In this document: positions 1-6,436 of the stretch, piece by piece
How positions within the stretch are numbered: the first letter of the stretch is position 1
How the letters are laid out: each line of letters begins with the position of its first letter
Source: an uncultured Lachnospiraceae bacterium
GTDB taxonomy: Bacteria; Bacillota; Clostridia; Lachnospirales; Lachnospiraceae
Reading direction: 5' to 3'
DNA length: 64,000 nt
Assembly: GCA_910585295.1 (NCBI GenBank)
Contig: CAJUDE010000049.1
Span: 1 to 64,000, forward strand
Made by a program: the position numbers and the translations under genes
Notes under the pieces: generated by a model
The model's database searches: none
Seen by the model: the letters and a program-made list of their open reading frames with translations, nothing else
What the model was told of the DNA's origin: nothing

Positions 1-122
1 GCAGATCCTCCAAGGTGCGTCCAAACTTAATCCTGCCTAAAACTATTATAAATCAAGACAGGAAGCTAAAACAGTAGTGGAGCCAGCCCCCTCCTATTTT
101 CATTATAGGCTGTGATAACCCT

Positions 123-488
123 TCATGATTCGTTGAAAACTCTCTTCATCATATCCAGCCGGGAAGCGTCGTCACAAAAAATTTCTTCTGTTCCGTCCAT
201 CTCAGAAGCCGCTTTACGGAAATAACTGTATCCCATGTAATTCTGCAAGTATTCCCAGCCGCAATCCTCAAATAACTGTACATAGCCGTCTTTCTGGTTT
301 GTGCTGTCCGTATTATAGTCTAGTTGGTAAACAATGTCTCTCGGTTCACACTTTTGAAAATGGTACAGGCCTAAGCCGTCCACTTTGACAAATGCCCAGC
401 CGTCCTTATGCCGCTCCCTTAAATATGCCTCTTCTTTTTTCCATTCTGGAATAGAGAAAAACCGGAACTCTGTTTTCGTATTTTTCAT
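123..488 (-). CDS. DUF2812 domain protein, PadR partner
   Basis: This 121-residue soluble protein has the make-up of DUF2812 proteins: an N-terminal segment rich in Phe, Trp and charged residues (FFSIPEWKKEEAYL), a WAFVKVDGLGLYHFQKC stretch and a DYNTD motif, followed by GYVQLFEDCGWEYLQNYMGYSYFRK. Members of the family are usually encoded beside a PadR-type repressor and often carry membrane segments at the C-terminus; none are visible here, so this is a short soluble version. It starts one base after the padR stop and is almost certainly translated from the same transcript. The biochemical role is unknown; by context it probably works with, or is controlled by, the PadR protein. Confidence 0.75.
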   Translation of the reverse strand: MKNTKTEFRFFSIPEWKKEEAYLRERHKDGWAFVKVDGLGLYHFQKCEPRDIVYQLDYNTDSTNQKDGYVQLFEDCGWEYLQNYMGYSYFRKAASEMDGTEEIFCDDASRLDMMKRVFNES

Positions 489-489
489 G

Positions 490-804
490 CTATTTTACCT
501 CCAACATATTTTTATATAATCGTTCAATTCGCTTCATTTCCAAATCAAGTACTTGCGTCCCAAGTTCTGTAATGCAATAAATTTTACGGTTTTCTTCTTC
601 TCTGGCAAAACGAATTAGCCCGTCTTTCTCCATTTTAGATAAACTTCCATATAATGTCCCAGGACTGATTTTTATTTCTCCATTTGTCAGACGCTCCGTT
701 TTTTTTACGATGCGGTATCCATGCGCCTCTTCCCGTAAGCATAGCAAAATATAAAAACCTGTTTCGGTCATTGGCACATATACTTTTTTAATGTGGCTGT
801 CCAC
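490..804 (-). CDS. PadR family transcriptional regulator
   Basis: A 104-residue winged-helix repressor. The core reads FYILLCLREEAHGYRIVKKTERLTNG, then ISPGTLYGSLSKMEKDGLI and a wing ending RKIYCITELG, which is the PadR signature (GYxI, ISPGTLYxxLxxLexxGLI, RKxYxLTxxG). I start it at a GTG because GGAGG lies 7 bases upstream of it; the longer frame back to 963 would run through the promoter. PadR proteins repress their own operon and nearby drug-response genes. The promoter contains two related near-palindromic sites that are good operator candidates. The partner DUF2812 gene follows immediately. Confidence 0.85.
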   Translation of the reverse strand: MDSHIKKVYVPMTETGFYILLCLREEAHGYRIVKKTERLTNGEIKISPGTLYGSLSKMEKDGLIRFAREEENRKIYCITELGTQVLDLEMKRIERLYKNMLEVK

Positions 805-819
805 GCCGTCACCTCCACT

Positions 820-882
820 TAGCGTTGCGATACATTGCACTTCGATATAACATAGTATAGCGCTGCGATATAGTGATGTCAA
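820..882 (-). promoter_or_regulatory. padR promoter with two PadR operator-like repeats
   Basis: On the minus strand a TTGACA (877-882) and a TATACT (854-859) are separated by exactly 17 bases. A near-palindrome, TATATCGC-A-GCGCTATA (one mismatch between arms), covers the spacer and -10. A related copy, TATCGCAACGCTA, lies just downstream at 820-832. Two copies of TAGCG(T/C)TGCGATA about 38 bp apart over a promoter are what autorepression by PadR would need. The promoter is seen directly; assignment of the repeats to PadR is inferred. Confidence 0.65.
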
Positions 883-921
883 GAAAATTGTTATTTTTAA
901 GTTGCGGGATTTTAGAAATAT

Positions 922-950
922 TTGAAGATTTTGCGAATCTGACCTAAAAT
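922..950 (+). promoter_or_regulatory. kptA promoter
   Basis: TTGAAG, a 17-base spacer, then TAAAAT lie about 35 bases upstream of kptA, divergent from the padR promoter. It is a fair sigma-A match. Confidence 0.5.
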
Positions 951-984
951 GGTGGTAAAACATTTATGAAAGGGGATTGCAAAA

Positions 985-1530
985 ATGGGGCTTACAGAGG
1001 TAAGTAAATTTTTAAGTTTGGTGCTTCGCCATAAGCCGGAAGCGGCAGGCATTGCTTTGGATCCAAATGGCTGGGCGAAAGTGGATGAATTGATAGCGGG
1101 AATTGGCAAGAGCCGGAAGTTTGACAGGGGCATGTTGGAGGAAATTGTAAGGACGGATAAGAAGCAGCGTTATTCTTTCAATGAAGATAAGACATTAATC
1201 CGCGCCAACCAGGGGCATTCGATATCCGTCGATGTGGAGCTGGAAGCGGCAAGCCCGCCTAACATTCTCTACCATGGGACTGGTGAAAAATATGTGGGTT
1301 CCATAGAGAGGGAAGGGCTGGCGCCCAAAAGCCGTTTGTATGTGCATCTTTCCAATGATAGGGAAACAGCCCGGGCGGTTGGGCAGCGGCATGGGAAGCC
1401 AGTGGTGTACAAGGTCCTGGCAGGGAAAATGCAGGAGGATGGGTATGCGTATTACCGTTCGCAAAACGGCGTGTGGCTGACAAAAGAAGTCCCAGCGCAG
1501 TATTTGGAACGGGAAAATGTGGAACCATAA
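985..1530 (+). CDS. kptA: RNA 2'-phosphotransferase (KptA/Tpt1 family)
   Basis: A 181-residue, full-length Tpt1/KptA protein. The family moves an internal RNA 2'-phosphate onto NAD+, giving ADP-ribose 1'',2''-cyclic phosphate and nicotinamide. Visible family motifs are LSLVLRHKPEAAGI near the N-terminus, WAKVDELI in the winged-helix lobe, IRANQGHS at the lobe boundary, LYHGTGEKYVGSIEREGL and VHLSNDRETARAVGQRHGKPVVYKV in the NAD-binding ADP-ribosyltransferase lobe. The conserved Arg-His-Arg-Arg set is present in these motifs. GGGG sits upstream of the ATG. In bacteria, which lack 2'-phosphorylated tRNA splicing junctions, the physiological substrate is unclear. Confidence 0.93.
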   Translation: MGLTEVSKFLSLVLRHKPEAAGIALDPNGWAKVDELIAGIGKSRKFDRGMLEEIVRTDKKQRYSFNEDKTLIRANQGHSISVDVELEAASPPNILYHGTGEKYVGSIEREGLAPKSRLYVHLSNDRETARAVGQRHGKPVVYKVLAGKMQEDGYAYYRSQNGVWLTKEVPAQYLERENVEP

Positions 1531-1628
1531 AGAAAAATAAGGTTGACCGCAGGAAATTGGGGCGGTAAAATAGAAGGCAAAACGTGCGTCTTTACCGGAC
1601 GCTGGAGGAAGGCAGGAGTGTGCAGGCT

Positions 1629-2975
1629 ATGTCAGGACAAATAAAGGGAAACATGGTGTCAGGGAACCCAACAAAGGCTTTGATTGGCTTTACGCTGCCT
1701 ATGGTTGCAGGGAATCTGTTCCAACAGTTTTATAATATTATGGACTCGGTAATTGTGGGGAACGTGGTAGGGGAGGAGGCGCTGGCGGCGGTTGGGGCCT
1801 CCACCGCCATTACCATGATGTTTGTTATGGTGGCGATGGGGACAGGCATTGGCTGTTCCGTAGTGATCTCCCAATTATTTGGGGCGAAGAAGTTAGAGGA
1901 GATGAAGACGGCCATTTCCACAGCCCTTTTATCTATTTTGGGGTTCAGTGTTATTTTGAGCGCCCTTGGGCTGTTCATTAATAGGGGCTTGATGCGCCTG
2001 ATGGGAACCCCAGATAATATTTTTGAGGATGCGGCCCAATATATGCAGATTTATTTTTTTGGCTTTGTATTTTTATTTCTGTACAATGCGTTCTCCGCTA
2101 TTTTTAACGCGTTGGGGGATTCTAAAAAGCCATTGATGTTTTTGATTTTTTCATCCCTTCTGAATATTGGCCTGGATTTGTATTTTGTGGCAGAGCTGAA
2201 CATGGGGGTAGCGGGAGTGGCGTGGGCGACATTGATTGCACAGGGGATTTCCGCGCTTTTGTCTTTTGCATTCCTGATATGGAAATTGAAAGGGATTGAG
2301 ACAAAGGAATACAGCAGGTTTGACGGCGGCATGTTAAAAAACATGGTGAAGGTGGCGATCCCCACCATTGTGCAGCAGTCCATCGTATCCGTGGGGATGG
2401 TGCTGGTCCAGTCGGCGGTCAACCGGTTCGGGTCCACGTTCCTGGCAGGCTATACGGCGGCAACAAAAATTGACGGGATTGCCATTGTGCCAATGGTGGC
2501 TGTTGGGAACGCAACCTCCACTTATGTGGCGCAGAATATGGGCGCAAGGAAGCCGGAACGGATTGCCCAGGGCTACCGGATTTGCTTGGCTATGTCGGCA
2601 GGCATTGGGCTTACCATCGCATTGATTTTGCATTTTACAGGGAATGGGTTTGTAGGGCTGTTTTTGGATTCCAGTTCCAGCAGTGAGGCGATTGCTATAG
2701 GGGCGCAATATTTAAGCATAGTCTCTTTGTTTTATTTTGTGATGGGGATTATGAACGTCAGCAACGGCGTGCTTCGCGGCGCTGCAGATATGGGCTGGTT
2801 TTTGGCTTGCAGCTTGTGCAACCTAGGAGTCCGCGTAGGGCTGACCTATGCGTTGGCGGACGCCACCCATGGGATGGTTATTATGTGGGCGAACCCGGCA
2901 GGCTGGGCAGTGGGGCTTGGGCTGGCTGCGTTCCGGTATTTCCAGGGCGGATGGAAAGCGAAGAAAATTATCTGA
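1629..2975 (+). CDS. MATE family efflux transporter
   Basis: A 448-residue inner-membrane cation antiporter of the MATE (multi-antimicrobial extrusion) family with about 12 hydrophobic helices in two related halves. The first helix region, MVAGNLFQQFYNIMDSVIVGN followed by VGEEALAAVGAS, is the typical opening; the second half repeats it at VAIPTIVQQSIVSVGMVLVQ. I choose the ATG preceded by AGGAG 10 bases upstream instead of the GTG at 1584. It likely exports cationic drugs or metabolites using Na+ or H+ flux. The Septu-like operon begins 15 bases after its stop, so read-through transcription is possible. Confidence 0.92.
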   Translation: MSGQIKGNMVSGNPTKALIGFTLPMVAGNLFQQFYNIMDSVIVGNVVGEEALAAVGASTAITMMFVMVAMGTGIGCSVVISQLFGAKKLEEMKTAISTALLSILGFSVILSALGLFINRGLMRLMGTPDNIFEDAAQYMQIYFFGFVFLFLYNAFSAIFNALGDSKKPLMFLIFSSLLNIGLDLYFVAELNMGVAGVAWATLIAQGISALLSFAFLIWKLKGIETKEYSRFDGGMLKNMVKVAIPTIVQQSIVSVGMVLVQSAVNRFGSTFLAGYTAATKIDGIAIVPMVAVGNATSTYVAQNMGARKPERIAQGYRICLAMSAGIGLTIALILHFTGNGFVGLFLDSSSSSEAIAIGAQYLSIVSLFYFVMGIMNVSNGVLRGAADMGWFLACSLCNLGVRVGLTYALADATHGMVIMWANPAGWAVGLGLAAFRYFQGGWKAKKII

Positions 2976-2990
2976 GAGGCGGTTTGAAAA

Positions 2991-4271
2991 ATGCGGTTAC
3001 AAGGGTTGAAAATGATTAATTTTCAGATATTCAAAGGGCAGGAATTTGTGCTGGATGGGAAAAGCACAATTATATTTGGGGTAAATGGGACAGGAAAATC
3101 AACAGTGCTGGCGGCGGTGAATTTTTTAAACAGGGTATGGATTAATCGGCTGAACCCAGCGCAAGGCAGGGCATTTCGGGCGTTTTCTGACGATATGGTT
3201 ACAGTGGGGGAACAAGAGCTGTATATTCAGGGGGAGGTCGCATTGGATGGGCTGAAATACCCTTTGCTGCGGATGCATGCAAGGGCAGTGAAAAATCAAC
3301 GAAAAAGTGTCCCATCTTACCATAATGGGAATTATGCTGCTTTTACGGAAAAGTTTGGGGAATTGTTTTTAAGGGATGAGGCGGCAAATATGCCAATATT
3401 TGTAAATTATGGCACAAACCGTTCCGTTCTTGATATCCCAGACAGGATTCGCAAAAAACATGCATTTGACAAATTATCAGCATTAGAACGGGCCATTGAA
3501 AATGAACTGGATTTTCGTACGTTTTTTGAGTGGTATCGGGATCAGGAGGCAAATGAAATCATTGAGGCAAGGGAGAAAATGGACTTGGCATATTGCGACC
3601 CATTATTAGCGTGCGTCCGTCATGCAATTGAGGCGATGATAGGAAATGTCTCCAATTTAAGGGTCAGGAGGAATCCTGTAAGGATGGTGGTGGACAAGGC
3701 TGGAAAAGAGCTTCGGGTGGATTCATTGTCAGATGGTGAAAAATGCACGCTTGCAATGTTTGGCGACTTGGCTAGGCGGTTGGCATTGGCCAATCCGGAT
3801 TTGGCGAATCCATTAGAAGGAAAAGGGATTGTGCTGATAGATGAAATCGAGCTGCATATGCATCCTTTATGGCAAAGGAAAGTATTGCATGTTTTGCGGG
3901 AAACATTCCCAAATATCCAATTTATCATTACAACCCATTCCCCTCAGGTTTTGGGGGAAGCGGATAACCATTATAATATTTTTGTGTTACAGGAGACAGA
4001 GGATGGGGGATGTGAGGTTCAAAGGATAGAACGGATGGATGGGTACGATAGTAACCTGATTTTAGAAAAATACATGGGGACAAATTCTAAAAATGCTTCT
4101 GTAAAAAATTTAATCCATGATATTTATCGCAATATTGAAAAAAAGGAATATGGATCGGCAGAAATTTTGTTAGGCCATTTAAAAAATATCTCGGGAAGCG
4201 TGGATGAAGAGTATATTATGGCGTCCGGCATTTTGAAAAGGAGTAAGGTATTAGATGAAAAAAATAAATAG
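2991..4271 (+). CDS. ptuA: AAA ATPase of a Septu-like defence system (PtuA-like)
   Basis: A 426-residue single-polypeptide ABC/SMC-like ATPase. Visible motifs are Walker A GVNGTGKST (about residues 30-38), signature-like SLSDGEKCTLAMFGDLARRL (about 245-265), Walker B GIVLIDEIELHMHP (about 280-293) and an H-loop ITTHSPQVLGEA. The order and spacing match the OLD/PtuA group. It overlaps an HNH nuclease gene by 17 bases, and this ATPase + HNH pairing is the hallmark of Septu, in which PtuA and PtuB form a complex that degrades nucleic acid upon phage infection. The region is clearly more AT-rich than the MATE and hydrogenase genes, which fits horizontal acquisition. No reverse transcriptase is nearby, so a retron-type system is not supported. 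Confidence 0.82.
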   Translation: MRLQGLKMINFQIFKGQEFVLDGKSTIIFGVNGTGKSTVLAAVNFLNRVWINRLNPAQGRAFRAFSDDMVTVGEQELYIQGEVALDGLKYPLLRMHARAVKNQRKSVPSYHNGNYAAFTEKFGELFLRDEAANMPIFVNYGTNRSVLDIPDRIRKKHAFDKLSALERAIENELDFRTFFEWYRDQEANEIIEAREKMDLAYCDPLLACVRHAIEAMIGNVSNLRVRRNPVRMVVDKAGKELRVDSLSDGEKCTLAMFGDLARRLALANPDLANPLEGKGIVLIDEIELHMHPLWQRKVLHVLRETFPNIQFIITTHSPQVLGEADNHYNIFVLQETEDGGCEVQRIERMDGYDSNLILEKYMGTNSKNASVKNLIHDIYRNIEKKEYGSAEILLGHLKNISGSVDEEYIMASGILKRSKVLDEKNK

Positions 4272-4875
4272 GAAAAAGGAGCCAAATTTTTGGGCAAAAT
4301 ATAAAAGATTTCATCCAAAAGAACAGTATGGGGATTTAGAAAAATCGGCGGAAGGAAATGAAATAAGGCGAAGTTTGCGAAAATATCTCCTTTTATCCCA
4401 ACATGGGTTATGCGCTTATTGCTGCCAGAAGATAGGGTTAGATAATTCATTAAATGAACATATTAAACCAAAATCTGTGTATCCAAAAGAATCTATGGAC
4501 TATGAAAATTTGATTGTTTCATGTAAAGCAGAGGGAATAAGCGCGACTTGTGGTGTAAAAAAAGGCAATTATTATGATGAAGGGTTATTTGTATCGCCAT
4601 TAGAAGAGTTCTGTGAGGATGAGTTTATTTTTTATCCAAATGGCGAGATTGAAGGGGTTGGGGAACGTGGAAGGTATACGTGTAACATATTGAATCTTAA
4701 TGCCTATGAACTGCAGAGAGCAAGGATGGCTCAGTACAAAATTTGTGTGGGCTATGGAGATGCTGAACTGGTGCATAAGTATTTTCTTTTGCCAGATGAA
4801 AACGGGAATCTGGAGGCATATGCTGATATGATTCAATTTTTCTATAATAAGGGTGATTTTAATGCCGCTTTTTAA
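4255..4875 (+). CDS. ptuB: HNH endonuclease of a Septu-like system (PtuB-like)
   Basis: A 206-residue protein with an HNH-type zinc-binding nuclease core: LCAYCCQK (first Cys pair, about residues 53-59), NEHIKPKS carrying the catalytic-type His, DYENLIVSCKAE, and a second Cys within SATCGVKKGNYYDE. This is the layout of the TIGR02646/PtuB group of HNH proteins. AAGGAG lies upstream of the ATG, which is inside the end of the ATPase gene, indicating translational coupling. In Septu the HNH subunit is the effector nuclease and the ATPase acts as the sensor or regulator. Function here is inferred from architecture and gene pairing. Confidence 0.8.
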   Translation: MKKINRKKEPNFWAKYKRFHPKEQYGDLEKSAEGNEIRRSLRKYLLLSQHGLCAYCCQKIGLDNSLNEHIKPKSVYPKESMDYENLIVSCKAEGISATCGVKKGNYYDEGLFVSPLEEFCEDEFIFYPNGEIEGVGERGRYTCNILNLNAYELQRARMAQYKICVGYGDAELVHKYFLLPDENGNLEAYADMIQFFYNKGDFNAAF

Positions 4876-4882
4876 TTGACAA

Positions 4883-4915
4883 TCCCCCACAGATTTGTGG
4901 GGGACAAGAGTTTTT
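4883..4915 (+). terminator. Terminator after the ptuAB-like operon
   Basis: A perfect 9-bp stem, TCCCCCACA / TGTGGGGGA with loop GATT, begins 7 bases after the ptuB stop. A T5 run follows 6 bases after the stem, so it is a somewhat imperfect rho-independent terminator. Confidence 0.6.
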
Positions 4916-4923
4916 ACAATAAG

Positions 4924-4992
4924 CCATAACCGCTTCACGGTATGGGCAGACCATGCGCACTGAGGCGCGTATATTGCCTAACGGCAATATAC
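4924..4992. repeat. Intergenic three-hairpin palindromic element (copy 1)
   Basis: Three adjacent inverted repeats: CCATAACCG/CGGTATGG (4924-4945), a central GCGCACTGAGGCGC (4955-4968), and a perfect 10-bp stem GTATATTGCC/GGCAATATAC with loop TAAC (4969-4992). The last hairpin straddles the stop codon of the merR gene, so the element supplies the final codons of that protein. The minus-strand core ACGCGCC-TCA-GTGCGCAT recurs at 40842-40859. Confidence 0.6.
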
Positions 4993-5706
4993 CATAATCG
5001 CCTTGTGTATAAATTCGGCTGTCCCGCTGCCGCCGGCACGGTCAATGTTTTGGGTCATTTCGCCGCCTCCGCTATACATAGCCCCCAAGCCCTTTAGGAT
5101 TTCTTTTGTGCAATGGTAAAAGTGGTCTGTGATATAGGCACGGAGCGTCCCAACCTGCGCCTGCACGCTGGCATCGGCAGGGTTTTTCTCTTTCATTGCG
5201 CCAAATTCGGCGATCACCCCCATCAATCCAGTATAGATTTCTGTTTGCCTTTCTTTTGTCAGGGAAGCATGCTTTTGCTCAAATTCTTTGTATGCATCGG
5301 TAGCGCCCCAGGAGGCTTTTGCCTGCCTTGCATATTCATCCATTTTCTTAGTGTCAAATGCTGTAAAATCCATAAGTGTTTTCTCTCCAATCATTTTTAT
5401 TCCACGAGCCAGGCCGATTAAATTCTCAATATGCTCTTTTTTCATTTCCAACAGGGCGATTTGCTGGTCCAACGCTTTGCCCCGGTCAAAGTTAGGGCTG
5501 TCAAGAATTTCTTTAATTTCCTTTAAGGGAAATTGAAGCTCACGAAACAGTAAAATATTTTGCAGGCGCTCCAAGGCAATATCGTCATATTGCCGGTACC
5601 CTGATTCCGTCACATGGGCTGGCTTCAAAAGCCCGATTGTATCGTAATAATGCAGCGTGCGCACGCTTACGCCAGTCAGTTTGCTCACTTCTTTCACTGT
5701 TTTCAT
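4978..5706 (-). CDS. MerR family regulator with TipAS drug-binding domain
   Basis: A 242-residue regulator. Residues 1-70 form a MerR winged helix (VKEVSKLTGVSVRTLHYYDTIGLLKP, SGYRQYDDIALERLQNILLFREL), followed by a dimerisation coiled coil (about 78-110) and a C-terminal TipAS domain, about residues 120-240. Proteins of the TipAL/Mta/SkgA type bind hydrophobic antibiotics in this domain and activate their own promoter or exporter genes. AAGGAGG precedes the ATG. Its promoter has the 19-bp spacer expected of MerR activation. The last codons come from a palindromic element, so the extreme C-terminus may be recently altered. Confidence 0.9.
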   Translation of the reverse strand: MKTVKEVSKLTGVSVRTLHYYDTIGLLKPAHVTESGYRQYDDIALERLQNILLFRELQFPLKEIKEILDSPNFDRGKALDQQIALLEMKKEHIENLIGLARGIKMIGEKTLMDFTAFDTKKMDEYARQAKASWGATDAYKEFEQKHASLTKERQTEIYTGLMGVIAEFGAMKEKNPADASVQAQVGTLRAYITDHFYHCTKEILKGLGAMYSGGGEMTQNIDRAGGSGTAEFIHKAIMVYCR

Positions 5707-5732
5707 GTCGATACCTCCTTCGTGCTGCCTTT

Positions 5733-5763
5733 ATCATAAACTATGACGTAACGTAGGGGTCAA
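5733..5763 (-). promoter_or_regulatory. merR promoter with 19-bp spacer and dyad
   Basis: On the minus strand TTGACC (5758-5763) and TATGAT (5733-5738) are separated by 19 bases, the over-long spacer of MerR-activated promoters. The spacer holds CCTACGTTACGTCATAG, a dyad centred on ACGTTACGT, as in other MerR/TipA-type operators. Autoregulation is inferred. Confidence 0.65.
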
Positions 5764-5848
5764 CCTTTTTTTCCAAGAAAATTTATCAACAAAAGTAAAA
5801 ATATGACAAAAAATATTGGATTTCGCGCAATAAAATTGTACAAAATGA

Positions 5849-5877
5849 TTGAGTTAATTATTTAACAATGTTATACT
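5849..5877 (+). promoter_or_regulatory. hyd operon promoter with Rex-like operator
   Basis: TTGAGT (5849-5854), a 17-base spacer and TATACT (5872-5877). Inside the spacer is GAGTTAA-TTAT-TTAACAA (5851-5868), which matches the Rex consensus TTGTTAANNNNTTAACAA at 12 of 14 defined positions, with a perfect right half. Rex represses redox genes when the NADH/NAD+ ratio is low, so control of a NAD-linked hydrogenase makes sense. The rex gene itself is not in the window. Confidence 0.6.
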
Positions 5878-5932
5878 GTGAGGGAAACAGACAAAGTGGG
5901 GTTCAAAATATGCGCAGCAAGGAGGAGAAGGA

Positions 5933-6436
5933 TTGGAAGTAAATGATCAAAGGGTATTGGATGAGATTTTAGAATCTCATGGATATGGGCAGACAGCGGT
6001 AATAGCCATAATGCAGGATATCCAGAAAGTATACCGTTATCTGCCGGAAGAGATGCTTTGCTATATTGCCAAGAAACTGCATTTAAGCGAAGCGAAAGTG
6101 TATGGGGTAGCTACGTTTTATGAGAATTTCTCATTGGAGCCAAAGGGGAAATATGTCATTAAAATTTGTGATGGGACTGCCTGCCATGTGCGCCAGTCCA
6201 CTGCAATTTTAAATGAAATCCGAAGCATATTGGGGGTCACGCAGGAGAAGCCTACCACAGAAGATATGATGTTCACGGTGGAGACGGTATCTTGCCTGGG
6301 CGCTTGCGGGCTTGCGCCAGTATGTACGGTAAATGACGTAGTGCATCCGGCAATGACCCCAGAAAAGGCGCGGGAATTGGTGAAGGCGTTAAAAGAAGGC
6401 GCAGGGGCCGGAGAGGAGGCTGCAAATGAGGATTAA
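5933..6436 (+). CDS. hydC: NAD-linked [FeFe] hydrogenase subunit HydC (NuoE-like)
   Basis: A 167-residue thioredoxin-like [2Fe-2S] subunit of the NuoE family. The cluster ligands are C79 and C84 (ICDGTACHVR) and C121 and C125 (SCLGACGLAP). It is the smallest subunit of a HydABC-type hydrogenase and passes electrons between HydB and the cluster chain. The start is a TTG, chosen because AAGGAGG lies 7 bases upstream. The end overlaps hydB by 11 bases, indicating coupling. The order hydC-hydB-hydA is the usual one in Clostridia. Confidence 0.92.
   Translation: MEVNDQRVLDEILESHGYGQTAVIAIMQDIQKVYRYLPEEMLCYIAKKLHLSEAKVYGVATFYENFSLEPKGKYVIKICDGTACHVRQSTAILNEIRSILGVTQEKPTTEDMMFTVETVSCLGACGLAPVCTVNDVVHPAMTPEKARELVKALKEGAGAGEEAANED

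Noticed and set aside
4883..4915. Hairpin after the HNH gene as a retron or defence-associated non-coding RNA
   Set aside because: A simple 9-bp stem with a T run right after the stop is explained by termination, and no reverse transcriptase is present.
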